Positions 35,201 to 47,084 of a stretch of 64,000 nucleotides of DNA are shown one piece after another. How positions within the stretch are numbered: position 1 is the first letter of the stretch; the number at the start of each line of letters is the position of its first letter. The position numbers were made by a program, and so were the translations under genes. The DNA comes from Marsupella aquatica (lineage: Eukaryota; Marchantiophyta): assembly GCA_973895155.1 (NCBI GenBank), contig OZ316894.1:7874001-7938000 (forward strand), given 5' to 3'. A model generated the notes under the pieces. The model ran no database searches, was not told where the DNA came from, and saw nothing but the letters and a program-made list of their open reading frames with translations.

Positions 35201-38200
35201 CTCATAGCACTGGAAACCTTATGTAGAAATGACCATGACCAAAACTAATGATTGAGCGTGTCCCTCAACGACCACCTAGGCAGCCCGCTTGCCTCAGCAA
35301 ATGCCTTTGAGGTCGCTTTGGCAAAAAAAGACAAAAGAATAAGCAAGGAGAGGGGAGGAGAAAAGAATGAGGAGAATGAAGAGGGGCTCTCTTTTTTATG
35401 CTAATTATCTATAAGTTCCTAATCTTGTCACACCTAACTTCATTAGTTACTAATTAATATTATACCCATCCTAATTAAAAGCACACCTGCCCATTCTTCT
35501 AGGATTACTCAAATAAAACTATAGATCTATGTTGAAAAATGAGTGAGAAGTCTAGAAAAGGAGTAAAAGCACATTTTTATTTTATTGATGTTGACCCCCT
35601 CTTGCAAGAAAAAGGAAAGATTTATAGAACCTGAAATCTTGTCTTTTTTGTTCCTACCCTTAAAATACCCTTATACCATCCATTGCCCCCCACTTCTAAG
35701 ATCAAATATAGGGGTTAGCTAGTTAGATACACTCAACTAGTGTTTGCCCCCTCTAGCAAGAAAAAATTACAAACAAAGACCATTTTGAAAATGTCTCCCT
35801 TTCTTTGACTTTTTATTCCTCCCCTTAAAATACCCTTAAACCACTCAACAATTCAAGAAAAAATTTATTTAAACCCTTTTTTATCCCTCCCCTTAAAGTA
35901 AACCTCCATCCCGACCAATGAATGAAAATTTCTCTTTTTTGTCTTTTTGATTGAGAAAAGGAGGAAAAACACAACCTTTTTTGTTTTGATTTTGACCCCC
36001 TCTTGCAAGAAAAAGGAAGATTTAAAAAACCTGAAATCTCTCCCTTCTTTGTCTTTTTTGTTCCTCCCCTTACAATACATGTAAGCCATTCATCGCTCCC
36101 CACTTCTAAGACCAAATACAACGGTTACCTAGTTTGATACACTCAACTATTGTTCCCCCCCCCCCCTCTAGCAAGAAAAAATACAAACGAAGACCATTTT
36201 GAAAACCTCTCCCTTAAATACCGTTAAACCTCTCAACAATTAAAGAAAATAAATTCTTCAAACCCTTTTTATCCCTCCCCTTAAAGTAACCCTCCATCTC
36301 AGCCAAAGAATGAAATAGTCTCTTTTTGTCTTTTTGATTTTCCCCTTCTTTAAAGTACCCTTGATCCTCTATCCCTCTAACTCTCAAAGAAAATAAAGTA
36401 ATGAGATCAGCTATGGGGCATGCTCCTTACTCATTGTTTCTTCTAAACAAAAAGGAAGTCCCTTTAAAAATCATCTATTGTTTCTGAACAAAAAGGAAGC
36501 CCTTTTAAGAGTCGTCCTTTTTCAAGGTGACCAATTCCACTCAAAGGAAAATAAATATGATCCATTTCACCCAAAGGGAAATATATAAAAGAATTAAGAA
36601 ATTCAAAGTAGTATGTGGGTCCAGCTCAATTCTTTTGGGTGGATGAGATTGCCAACGTGCATTCAATAGAGTGTTGTGTATGTGCTAGATCACATTGTCA
36701 AAGTACATTCAAAGGAGTGTTCTATGTAGGCTAGATAAGATTGCCAAAGTGCATTGAAAGGAGTGTTATAAATTTGTATTTTTAAATTCATGGGCATAAA
36801 TTTAATTTTGTAGAATTGACATCTAAAGCTCATCTACAATAATAAGAGGATGTGACAAGAAAAATGAACCACTAATTGTAAATATCTATGATATTATCTT
36901 GGGCAACTTAGTTTGAAGATTCAATTTGTTAATATATGCTAATAAAACTAAATTCTCATTGGTCCTAATGATCATGGCAAGTGGAAATAAAGACAAAAAC
37001 CTGAAGTGTAAAATCATCATAGGTGATCATAGGTGTTCGAGAGAGAGGTCATATATACCAACTTTCATGGGAGTATGAGCACTTATTTTCTTGCATGATG
37101 TGGATTATGTAATCCATTGTACTTTATGATGTTATTTTGTCTTAGTATTAAACGTAGCTTTCTCCATTATGTAGAGATTATAGCTCTAATAAACTGAACA
37201 AAATAGGTTGGATAGGAGATTTAGTGATGTTGTGTTCAATGTTTAGGGACTAATTTGTTGTGCTTGTGCAGGTTGATTGGAGGTTGAACTCATGACTCTT
37301 TGGTGTGCCTAGGGAGATCATAGTGGGGGTTTATAGCATACTTCAGGCTAGGTGGGAGTATAGTTTACAGGAGACATTCAAGCTTGGAGGCTGACATCAA
37401 GTGGCAGAGTATTTTTGTATGGCTCTCATCATGTGACCCAGGTAGGTTTGTAGAATTGCATGTTTTGTTTAATAATTACAGTTTGTATGGATTTTATTAG
37501 TTGTGAAGTGGCCCAATGTCCTTTCAATTCAATGGTTGAGCCCCCCTCTTCACCCTTTCTTGAGATGAGCATTTTACTCTTGGTTGCTAGACAAACTTGG
37601 GAGAATTTACAAATTATTTGACAATCAATAGCAAGCTCAACTCTTTGACAACACTTGAAATACAGGTTTGCCTTCTTTTTCTTCTCTCCTTATGGTCAAG
37701 AAGTGTGATTGCTAATATATTTTGTTATAAACCTATATAAAACATTTGTTCAGTAAATACTTTGGAGGCATTTTTTGGAGAGATATGGTTAGTAGACCCC
37801 CTTCTGGAAAAAGTTTGATTAATCAACCCCCTCGATACTTTTCCCCAATCTGGACCATTGATGAACTTTCAATCTCAGATCTGGACAGTTGATAGACCTC
37901 AGGGGGTCGATCAAGTGACAAGTTTCATTTTGGGGGTCGATCAAACAAATAGCTCGCATTTTTTGCCTCCCATCACATAACTGAACTTCAGCCAATAAGC
38001 AGCCTTTGCCAAGACACAGTAAGACATGTGTGGAATTGAATGACACCGTACACAAGTCCTACTGATCATACCAATCGATCTATGCAAGATGATGCAAGAT
38101 GCGCGCTGCCTTGATCCACTAACGACATGAAAGCGATCACTGTAACCATCACAAGGTTATCATATACTTTGCCAAGTATAAGATAGCAGAGATATATGTT

Positions 38201-38427
38201 TTCCAAGACCTTGCTTAGATAAGCTCATATTCCAGACTGGCTATATCTTCTAGGATCTGACTGTGGCACTGTGAACAAATACACACCGGGTATAAACCAG
38301 TTACAGCTGATGACCAAAAGATCAAAATCATCTCAAAGTCACTCTAAACAAAATTTCCTCTATGGCAAAACTATAGCAAGGCTTCTTTGCACAGATCAGA
38401 TCTTTCCTTTTACCGATGTTTAGGAGA
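32270..38427. other. Long intergenic region without a recognised gene
   Basis: It is mostly AT-rich. One exon-like open stretch at 33502-33711 (plus strand, containing ESLQMTHVETRTRAIHTFGF) ends at a good donor, TTCAAG/GTACGA, and could be part of an unidentified gene; I recognise no family and found no partner exon. A three-copy repeat of about 46 bp (GATTGCCAAAGTGCATT, AGGAGTGTT) lies at about 36648-36770. No RNA gene was seen. Confidence 0.4.
35555..36360. repeat. Two-copy tandem repeat, about 401-bp period
   Basis: The block TTGACCCCCTCTTGCAAGAA, then CCCCACTTCTAAGA.CAAATA, GATACACTCAACTA and CTAGCAAGAAAAAA, is repeated once with a 401-bp shift and roughly 85-90% identity by eye. The second copy carries a longer C run at 36155. 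It is noncoding. Confidence 0.65.
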
Positions 38428-38841
38428 TCAGTCTTGTCCATAGCCTTCCTTTAACCATACTTCATGACCAGCACCTACGTCTACTCTTACCCGTTCTACA
38501 CCGGCATCCTGAAAGCCAACTTTTAGACGGCTGTGCATTTCTGGGCATTGCCTGATCTTCTCCAAATCATTTATCGGGAGATATGCTGCTTGTCCTTCTT
38601 GCATGCTGGTGACGTAGCTCAAGATACCCTCAAGAATTTCAGAGGTACTGTTGATTAGAGCAACAGGACAACTTTCTGCCAAAAGTTCTTGACGAAGAAA
38701 TTCAACAAGCTTCAGGAAGCGTCCGTCAGATTGACTATTAGGCCTACACACGTCAAAATGGTTACATTGAACGCTATAGAACTCATCAATATCATAACGT
38801 CCTGATCCTTCTGTTACTACGTGAGAAGGACGCTTCCGATC
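38428..38841 (-). pseudogene. SERAC1-like hydrolase, 3' terminal exon
   Basis: The exon starts after a clean acceptor (CATATGCAG at 38850-38842) and runs in phase 0 to a stop at 38428. It encodes HVVTEGSGRYDIDEF and CNHFDVCRPNSQSDGRFLKL, the usual C-terminal segment of SERAC1-like proteins, where the D/N-H-F/L-x-V/I-C-x-P motif supplies the catalytic His. Its phase and content fit directly onto the exon ending at 53862. The two are separated by a 15-kb intron that contains the large DNA element. The exon itself is intact, but the gene has a frameshift upstream and a lost nucleophile. Confidence 0.75.
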
Positions 38842-38973
38842 CTGCATATGAAATTGCAAAGGAAATCCTGTCAGAATAGAAAAATAGACCCAAGTCAATT
38901 GCCTACGTATGGACTGCATAACTTACGCAGATCTCAAGATTTTAGACATGGTGAAGTATTTTATACGCACCAC

Positions 38974-38995
38974 ATCACTATATTCATTAAAACTG
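38974..38995 (+). repeat. Left terminal inverted repeat of the large element
   Basis: It has 22 of 22 matches to the reverse complement of 53836-53857. Inward of this the two ends diverge at once (TACTTTT against AAATTAT). The gene-free stretch 38996-39425 is AT-rich with CCCAAA-type subterminal motifs. Confidence 0.9.
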
Positions 38996-39425
38996 TACTT
39001 TTAAAAGTCCATAAGATGAACCCTAAAGTTATTTTTTTTCAGGCCAAATTTCTATTAAAGCATTCCCAAAAGCTAATTTTTTCAGCCCAAATATACACTT
39101 TTGAACTCCCAAAATTTTGTTTTTTTTCACCCAAATATTTAATAATAACTTAAATCATATATTCTAATTAATTTAAGAGTAAATTTAATTTAGTCCAAAA
39201 ATCAGAGGCCAATATCACTAAGACCATCTATAAATTAAAAAATATAGATGGTCATAAATCAAGGGTCAAAATGAGATTGACCCACTATATAATTATTAAA
39301 TTGTCCAGTCCAGTGAGAGAGCCTCACACTAAGCATATCCTAATTATTTACTTTATCCTACATGTTCAAAACATATCCTTTGACATAATATGAATGTACA
39401 ATTCAGGGTAGGCACTAGAGCAACC

Positions 39426-42400
39426 CTATCTCCTAATGATCAAGACAAAACTCATTTGAACAATAAAGTCTGCTTCCTGATTTATCATAGCGGATGTCAC
39501 GCAAATATCTCTCGCATGGTGGTTCTTAAACTTATTGGTGAGATCCCTAGTTCTGAGAACTTTCCAAATAAAATGCCTTCTATTTTGTGTATGAGGACCA
39601 GAATAGTTGTCTCCAAGTATTACGTTTGTAGTTTCTTCGATCTCATCCGTGGTCCACGTCTCCAGTGGTGGGTAATGCTGCACCTCGTTCTTTCCGTCCC
39701 AAGGAATCTCTTCAGGAGTCACATCCAAGATGGTTCCAAACTCCTTATGGATACAACGACAATCTCCCAACTTCTGTTCCAAAAGAGCATAGATGGCAAC
39801 ATGATCCTCCTTGCTTGTTAATAAATTGAAAACATACCACTTTGGATTGTTGACAGTGATATAATGTTGAACGCAGTAAGCCTTTCTCAATTTGCAAAGA
39901 TACGGCCATAATATCTCGGGCAAAAAAGTGTCATTTGAAGCTGTGTGAGTAAATGGATTTGGAAACAATCCATTCACGTCATAATTCAAAAATGCCTTCA
40001 ATGGAGAATCATCAATAAGAACTGTATTAGAAGCATCATATTTTTCTGGAAAACGGTCCCAAATGGTTTGCAAATTCTTCAGAAGTAAATTGGCCTTCCC
40101 ATCTGTTATATCTGGCCTTTGGATGCAACTATCAAAGGTATCTTTTTGAGTAAAGACAAACTTGAACTTCTGTCGCTCCTCCTCAGTGAAAATCAACTCC
40201 ATTAAGTCCATTGTTTTTGGCCTCCTTGCACAGGTCCAAATTGCGACGTCAAAAACCATGAAAGCTGCATATAGAAATTCGTGGAGGTATGGGCGGTCCA
40301 CATACATGAAATTAAACCCTCCACGTCTCCCCCAGTGCACACCACGTAAACTTGTCTGATTTCGCCATGGTCCTGAGCTTCTGGTCTTAATGCAATCCCA
40401 ACAAATCTTGTTAAGGTCAAGAACCAAGAGCTTTCGCCGGATCGGAGAGTGTAGTATTGGAGTGAATTCTGGAAACATTAAAATAAGCCCTTAGTCAATG
40501 CGACTCAAAGTTTAAACAATTACTACGGAGGAAAACTCTCAAAATTTGAAATCAAACAAACTTTGTTATAGCATTTGAAGTAGAGAGGAACGACCCTGGG
40601 GCGACCCTCCTAGAAAAACATTAATTACATTCACTTGCCATTTTTTAGATCCAAAGTATACCTGGGTCAAACCCTTCCTCCACAGCAACGCTTTCCGAGG
40701 GAATGCCAACAAAATCCTTTGAGGAAGGAGATTCTACGATGGAACTTTGGTCTGTAAAAAAGTATATTATTACAAAGATAAAGCTTAGATTGTCATTAAA
40801 ATACCAAGAACCAAAGAAAGGGCTAATAATTTCCAATGCTAAAATGCCCCAATTCATCTATTGTTTGATCACCTAGAACACTCTGTATCTCGGAATTGAT
40901 ACCACTGGGAAGTTGCTCTTCAAAGGATGGGGGTGCAAAAACTGGGCTCAGTCTCAAGTTCAGTTTTTTGTAATCTAATTTTGCCATTATCTTTGGAGCA
41001 TCGTCTAGTGATTCTATCATTCCAACCTTTGGTCCATTTCTCCATATAAAATGAGTTGCAGGACGGACTGTTTTCATATATCCAGTCCTGCCGATCTCGG
41101 ATCCAGAATTTTGTGAAAATGATAATACTACGGGGCTTCCTGTAGAAGTACTTGTAAAAACCAATTTAGTCTCTGATGAGCAATATAGAGGAGACAAGGG
41201 AGGATTTGAAGCACCTGCCTTCTCTTCTTCATTTGCAGCGGTCTCAGGTACTTGACGATCATCCTCCTTTGCAAGCGCAATGTCTGACATTTCTCCCAAT
41301 TCTACTGCGTCAATATTGCCTAGACCATCTGCGGTTGCCTTCCAATGTGCGTCCGATGTGGACGATGTAAGATCTGGGTCCGATTGGTGCATCCAATTCT
41401 CTACACCGGCAAAGGGATTTCTTGGTGGGTCGCCCTCAGGTCGACCCACAACATCGGCCAACCCCACACCAAAGTAGGGAATACCTACCACTTGTGTTCC
41501 ACGTTCATCCAAATTTCGGGTGACCTTGTCGTCTGTGTCGTGACCCAATTCTCCTTCCTCAATATCATCTTCGCCCTGGTCTACGCCTTCTTTGGCACCA
41601 ACATGCTCGGAAACCCCATCGCGGGCTCTATCAAATTTGGAACCGCCCATCCGGTCACTCATTATGGAAGGAACTTTCTCGCAGAGAACCCTTCCATATG
41701 CCTGAGTGAAATCATATTCATCCTCAGTGTCTGGATACGCAAAGCATTCTCTGAAACACAACAATGACACCTTCATAACCTGTCCTCCCGAGAAAAAGTC
41801 AAGTATAGTCTCCCCTTTAGCCGAAAAAAATTCAATAATACTCTGCAGCATACATTTTGGCTTTAAATCGTGAATATTCACAAAGCCACCTCTACTTCCC
41901 ACCATCTCAAACATGGGAGCCTTTCGTAAGAAATCTCCAATGTGAAATGCCGAAGTTGACTCAGTCTCTGTCTCCTTACTTGTCTTACTCTTATTCTTAT
42001 CTCGCTTCTCCGTCTTGTCTTCCACTTGGAAATCAGGGTCGATCATTGAATTGTAAGAGAATTGGCAATTAAATCCAGGCCTGAACACTTGCTTCCAATC
42101 AAATTTCTCCTCAGTGGTGATTCCTGCAAAGATTATCTCCTCCATACCACAACTGAAAAGTAAGCCCTCTAGAACTGGTGTATCACTCCGTCGATAGCTC
42201 CCGTAGTCAACGTGGATGTCCATTCCCTTTTCATGTTGCAATTTCCTAAGGGCACTCAAAATGTTTGCAGCAAGTGGCCCCGGATGCACAGTCATGACAA
42301 CAACAATTGTTGGATTTCTTGGAAGATCCACAATGTATTGCAGTAATGCAATAATTTCAGCATCGGTCCAAACATGTTGTCGGAGCCTACTGAAGTCAAC

Positions 42401-43150
42401 AATGGCAAGAGGACACAAAGGCGAAGGCTCTTGTAGCATTTCCGGCACGGTCGTCTTCATCAAATTATCACTAAAAAATGTCAAGAAAGGCTCCGTGCAA
42501 GAACGACCAATCCCACCAAATTCTTTACAATACAACCCATCTAGTCTGACCATCAGACTTTGTGGGAAACTCTCATTGACCACATTCTTCTTCAATGAAT
42601 TGTTGAGGTAAACCTCACCCGCTGCTCTCCTCAATTTTGTCATCTCAAGCTCAGATTTCAAGGAAGGCAACAATATCACCAGAGACTCCCAAGATGTGCC
42701 AACAGGAAACTTCTCACGATACTTTTCCACGAAATAGCCAATAATGACAATTCTCAATTTGGACATTATCTTGATTGTAAGGGCCAAGTCTCCCATTGCA
42801 ACAAGCTCTGATTTGTTGGTGATATCCTTCTTCAGCAAGACACGCTCCTCTTCAACGTCCTTCAAGATCTCAATTATCTGTTTGCTACTAATCTCTCCTT
42901 CAAAGCATCGAAAGGTACCGGGAGTGATCAATTTTGGGGGTCTTGGCCCTCCATACCCACCACCCCCGTCTTGGAGCTTCCCACTCAACCATTTTGCACA
43001 CACGTTCTGCCATAATTCAAAGAGCTCATCTTCGGAAAAAAGTAACCAATAAATGCTCTTTAGGCTTGACTTCCCCATTGTAACCTTTGCCAGGGCAAAC
43101 CAATCTTGCACATCCAATGGACTTGACATTAGTTTCAGGGTACAATGCAT
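39426..43150 (-). CDS. DNA-methyltransferase-like and FCP1-like HAD phosphatase fusion (three or more exons)
   Basis: Exons 43150-40873, 40751-40662 and 40468-39426 join in phase (GT-AG borders) to 1136 residues without a stop. Residues about 430-456 read KPKCMLQSII then GETILDFFSGG, matching motifs X and I of beta-class N6/N4 DNA methyltransferases, whose domain order is IV, target recognition, X, I. The motif IV position (about 247-256, LAIVDFSRLR) lacks the catalytic D/N/S-P-P-Y/W, so methyl transfer is doubtful. From about residue 790 an FCP1/NIF-type HAD domain follows: KLLVLDLN (nucleophile Asp about 807), VAIWTCARR and VLIDDSP (about 940). The +2 residue is Asn instead of Asp, as I recall for some plant FCP1-like proteins. 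The ATG at 43150 is used because the frame opens there; an upstream exon with the ParB-like domain may belong to the same gene. Nuclear action is an inference. This gene is intact while the element's transposase is not. Confidence 0.7.
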
Positions 43151-43191
43151 ATGTTAGAAAATTTATACCTATGTTTGAAATAGGCTAAGCC

Positions 43192-43371
43192 GCCTCGCCC
43201 CAAGGGCGTGGCGAACCTCTACATCTAACCGCAATTGACTGAAACGGAACTAGGGAATTATTCTTAGAGAGACTAGTCTAGGTTGCCTCGCCTTGAGGGC
43301 GAGGCAAACATTTGCTTTAATCTTCTAACCAAGGAAAACAAGAAAAGGCAGCCTCGCCCTTGGGGCGAGGC
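43192..43371. repeat. Three copies of the 21-bp GCCTCGCCC palindrome
   Basis: Copies lie at 43192-43212, 43284-43304 and 43351-43371. Each has arms GCCTCGCCC / GGGCGAGGC (one to three mismatches) around a 3-base centre. They lie in the probable intron between the ParB-like exon (ending 43440) and the methyltransferase-like exon. Confidence 0.85.
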
Positions 43372-43439
43372 AAACCTCTACCATTGACAATCTTTAAACA
43401 AAGCGGATCAAGAATAGTTTGCGTTGATCCAACATGTAC

Positions 43440-44153
43440 CTGATAGTTTTTCCTGTCTGTATTTTGATTGGTCCCAATCCCTGGACGCGGCGGTTTCCCG
43501 CACTCCTCAAACTGCCTTCGTGCATGAACAATAGTCTCTAAAAAACAAGACTTAAATTGCATAGTATCATTGACAACATTCGATAAACTTGAATGCTCAA
43601 CCAAAATTGTCTTCGAAGTGAGGTCAGATAGGATCCTTGCTTTCCTATACTTTAGTTTGTTGGCAAGATCTGTCAGCTTGGCGTCAGTCTCGGCCCACCC
43701 TTGGATCCATTGGGCAGCTCTTGCAGAATGCTGGCCACTGATGGCAAGGAATTGGATCTCATGCTTCTTCACACCAATCAAAAACTCTTTCCTATCCTGA
43801 GGTGTGTTGTCATAATGAAGCAACTGTTTAGTGTTCTCGCGATACGGAATCAAATCAGCAACTTGTGGTTCCTGTCCAGGGTTTTTCATCATAGACTTTG
43901 ATATCTCCATTGCATGCGAAAGATTGAACATTCGATATACAAAAACGGCCGATGGCGGATTAATATTTTTTACAGGAATATCAAAAACTTTGCGGATGCC
44001 AAAAGTATAATACTGCTCAATATTACGCAAAACCTCTTGGCCTTTGAGCACATCATCTTCTTTGGGTCCCTGGGCCCTCACTCTTACTATATTAAGTGAA
44101 CCCCCCTGAGAACAGACACCCCCCGTGTACCCCTTCTTAATATTTTTGTTCAC
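43440..44153 (-). CDS. ParB/sulfiredoxin-like domain exon
   Basis: The open frame runs from 44153, with no ATG there, to a good donor at 43440 (CAG/GTACAT). A likely acceptor (TGTTCTCAG) makes the exon start at 44105 in phase 0, giving 222 codons. The middle reads VFDIPVKNINPP, VYRMFNLSHAMEISKSMM, NPGQEPQVADLIPY and, after an insert, FLAISGQHSARAAQWI. This spacing resembles the ParB N-terminal fold (Arg, Gly-Gln-x-P, then a G-x-H/R-x-x-x-A box). In bacteria and phages this domain is often joined to DNA methylases, and here it lies directly upstream, on the same strand, of the methyltransferase-like exon. A single ParB-methyltransferase-phosphatase gene is therefore likely. The connecting acceptor is unclear; GCAAAG/GTTACA near 43079 keeps the frame. 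Fold assignment is by pattern only. Confidence 0.55.
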
Positions 44154-45300
44154 AAAAAAAAATCCCTTGTTAATGTAAAAACATTATTTGTTCCTATAAA
44201 AATTTATCCTTTTGTAAATTATAACAGAGTTTTTCAAGGAATTAAAAAACCCTTGAATTTTTAAAAATTGTAAATATCATACTGAAACATAAAAGATTCT
44301 ATTTTGCATAGGGGAATATTATGTTACGCTGATGTTCACGGTACATATTTTATATAGATCATAACAAAATTAGTACTAAAGATTAGTTCTTCCTAGAGTA
44401 TATGACTATAACTTAGGCAACTTGTAGACCTCATAGAAATAAACTGAACTAGTACAAAGGCATTATTATGCTATGCATATATCCTTGGAGGAATAATTGC
44501 ATATATACTACTTATGTAAACTCCAATTGCTAAATTATTCTATCTTGACTAAGAATGGTATGACATCAACCATTAACACCAAATGATAAGTAGAGTTTTT
44601 GGCAACTTCTTTCATGCAACCTGATACATCAAACCACACATTAATCATATATATTCTAGACACAAAGTACTAATATCATCAAATCTCCTTTGGCTGAAAT
44701 TGTTACTTAGACATGGTGGGTAATTTTCCTGCCATCTCTGCAATCAAACAACTGTGAGCACCGGGTACCCCCCCTAACCCAATGATCAAGGAGTACACCA
44801 CCCCACACACAAACACACCTGGCCTCATACCTGGCCATTTCATTTGATTTGAGGGAATTTAAAAGTAATCTTGTTTGTCTATGTGGGATTGATTCATGGG
44901 TCCCCATCAATCCCAGAACCCCAAACGAGTTGGGCCCCCAAAATCCTGGCCCAACATTTACTTAACTCCCAACTTAACACATGCGGGTAAACAAGTCTAC
45001 CATGCAAGCCCATGAAACCAAACTTGCCTTAAGAGGATAAATAATTAAATGTCTGATTTACTATATGGACATGTGTGCCAATGAAGTGATGACATGTGTG
45101 CCAACCATATAGTGACACATGTCCTTGGCATTTTAGGTACCCTTGCCTAAGATTAATGTGACATGTATTTGATAATAGCCTTATTACTAATATTGTGATG
45201 AATGTATATACATGGATGTTGCCTACTTTAAAAAATATTATAAAAATTAGTTTGCATTACATTAAAAATACCCTTGCGTTGTTCGCACGTCCTCCCTGCA
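44154..45300. other. Noncoding gap inside the large element
   Basis: AT-rich DNA between the lysine-rich protein gene and the ParB-like exon. It could be a long intron if all minus-strand cargo exons form one transcript. I see no ORF worth naming and no RNA gene. Confidence 0.4.
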
Positions 45301-47084
45301 TTAGTAACGCTGAGGGCCCAGGGCTTTGGGTCCTTCTGTCGGACACATATCATCCTCTGGATGCAAGACAAAGTTTGAAGTCGACCCTGACATTGGTTTT
45401 GATTTTGCAACCTTTGCCTTCTTTGTTTGCTTTTTTTGGGGGCCCTCATCATCTTCATTTTTTTTAGCCATCTTCTTACGGCGTGAACTCCCAAATTGTT
45501 TCTCTTGTTGAACAACCGGCTCTTGAAGCTTTCGTTTCTTCTCTGTCTTTGATTGCGCACTTCTTTCCACTGTCTTCTTTCTCTCCTTTGCCTTATGCTT
45601 TGCTTCTTTTTTCTTCATCTCTGAAATCCACGTCCGGCACGCGGCCTCTTGAAACTCTGGACAAAAAATGAAACTCTTGTCGATTGCTTGCTCGTATGAA
45701 AAATGTGCCTTCTCAATCATCCTTTGAACTATCCAAGTAGACGGAGGGTCCACATTGTCCGCATTGTCATGCATGTGCTTCTTTACATAGAAAAATCCAA
45801 ACACTAGGTCAACTCCACTTATTTGAGAACGCGTCTTCTCAAACATCTGATCAATTGTTACTCCATCTGGGAAGAATCCCATATTAGCTACGCTTATCTC
45901 CAATCAAGCCATCCACTCAACATTCAGTAAAGTCGAGTAGAGTTTTATTGGCACCAGAAGTCTCATCCACTGAGATTTCTCATTGGACTCAACAATAATC
46001 GTTGCATTGCGGTTGTTGTCCGTGTTCACAAGGACGACTGGACCTAGAGTAACAATTGTCTTGCGGTCATTCAATTGACTCGTGAGGCCCTTGAAACAAA
46101 TCAAGAGACTGCCTTCCGCCGACACCCCAACTTCTAGTGCCCATCTAAATCCTGGAGTATCTTGGTCAGGGAAAACAAAGTCCTTGATATCCTCATCCAT
46201 AATATTTAACTCCGGCTTCTCAAGATTTTTTCCTGGTAAGAAACATTGAAAACAAAATGGTCAGCATCATATTTTTAACATTGACATGTGGAAAACTTTC
46301 AAGGTGCCTCGCCCTTGGGGCGAGGCGACAAATAGAAGATTGCAAAATCTTCTTTGCTCCTAGTGCAATTAGCCCTGCCACCTCATCCAAGCAATCAAAC
46401 ATTATTTAGGAATGCAGACGACATCGCCTCGCCCCAAGGGCGAGGCAACTTCTGGGAAAGCAAACAACATTTAGGAATGCAGAGGACATCGCCTCGCCCC
46501 AAGGGCAAGGCAGCTTCTGGGAAAGCAGACAACATTTAGGAATGTAGAGGACATCGCCTCGCCCCAAGGGCGAGGCAACTTCTGGGAATGCAGACAACAT
46601 TTAGGAATGCAGATAACATCGCCTCGCCCCAAGGGCGAGGCAACTTCTGGGAATGCAGACGACATCGCCTCGCCCCAAGAGCGAGGCAAAAAATAGAATA
46701 TAGCTAAAGATCCTTTATTAATGTAAGATACAAGGTCCAATACGCCTTTGGAGCAACAAGAAATCTAGAATGAAGTAGACATTGCCTCGACCTTGGGGCG
46801 AGGCGACTGCAAAGGAATATAGAAATTTTCCTAATAAGATGTTTGAAATCCAAATTAAAGTAAAGTTGCCTCGCCCTTAGGGTGAGGCAAGAAGTTGAAG
46901 CAGGTGGTGCCTTACGTGGAAAAGTTAACTGGGCTTTCTCTGACGCCTCCAACGCATTGTTAACCAATTTTTGGACATCCGGGTCTTCAAGGTAATATTC
47001 ATACAGAGAGTTATAATTGAAGTTCAATGACTCTTGAGAACTGGCGGAGGTGGTGGAAGCTTCAAAACTGGAGGAAGTAGACAT
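45301..47084 (-). pseudogene. Element-encoded protein of unknown function with lysine-rich tail, one in-frame TGA
   Basis: Exon 1 runs 47084-46916 (MSTSSSFEASTTSASSQESL, then NYNSLYEYYLEDPDVQKLV, donor CCAC/GTAAGG) and exon 2 runs 46232-45301. The phase-1 junction forms PRKNLEKPE. The body is soluble-looking (MDEDIKDFVFPDQDTPGFRW, TIVTLGPVVLVNTDNN). The C-terminal 100 residues are rich in Lys/Arg/Gln with nuclear-localisation-like runs (KKKEAKHKAKERKK, RRKKMAKKNEDDE). A TGA at 45906-45904 interrupts the frame between NVEWMA and LEISVANMGFFPDG. CGA to TGA is a one-step explanation, and the open frame resumes immediately. I recognise no family. The intron between the exons carries the palindrome array 46306-46888. 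It could be a separate gene or the 5' part of the ParB/methyltransferase gene. Confidence 0.55.
46306..46888. repeat. Array of eight 21-bp GCCTCGCCC palindromes
   Basis: Copies start at 46306, 46426, 46491, 46556, 46621, 46667, 46784 and 46868. Each has arms GCCTCGCCC / GGGCGAGGC around CAA or TTG. The central copies sit in a 65-bp tandem repeat (AATGCAGA.GACATC before and AACTTCTGGGAA after the palindrome). The array fills most of the intron of the lysine-rich gene. Further half sites (GAGCGAGGC) occur at about 47224-47285, just upstream of that gene's start. Confidence 0.9.

Noticed and set aside
38974-38980. En/Spm (CACTA) superfamily assignment from CACTA in the terminus
   Set aside because: If the element began at CACTA, the 3-bp flanks would be CAT and ATC, which do not match. 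Starting two bases earlier gives a perfect CCAC duplication.
39426-44153. Endogenised giant-virus segment
   Set aside because: No capsid, packaging ATPase or viral polymerase is visible; the bounded inverted repeats and target duplication explain the insertion better.
46354-46740. Open frames of 60-89 codons across the palindrome array
   Set aside because: They are translations of the 65-bp repeat (SPLGRGD-like repetition), not genes.
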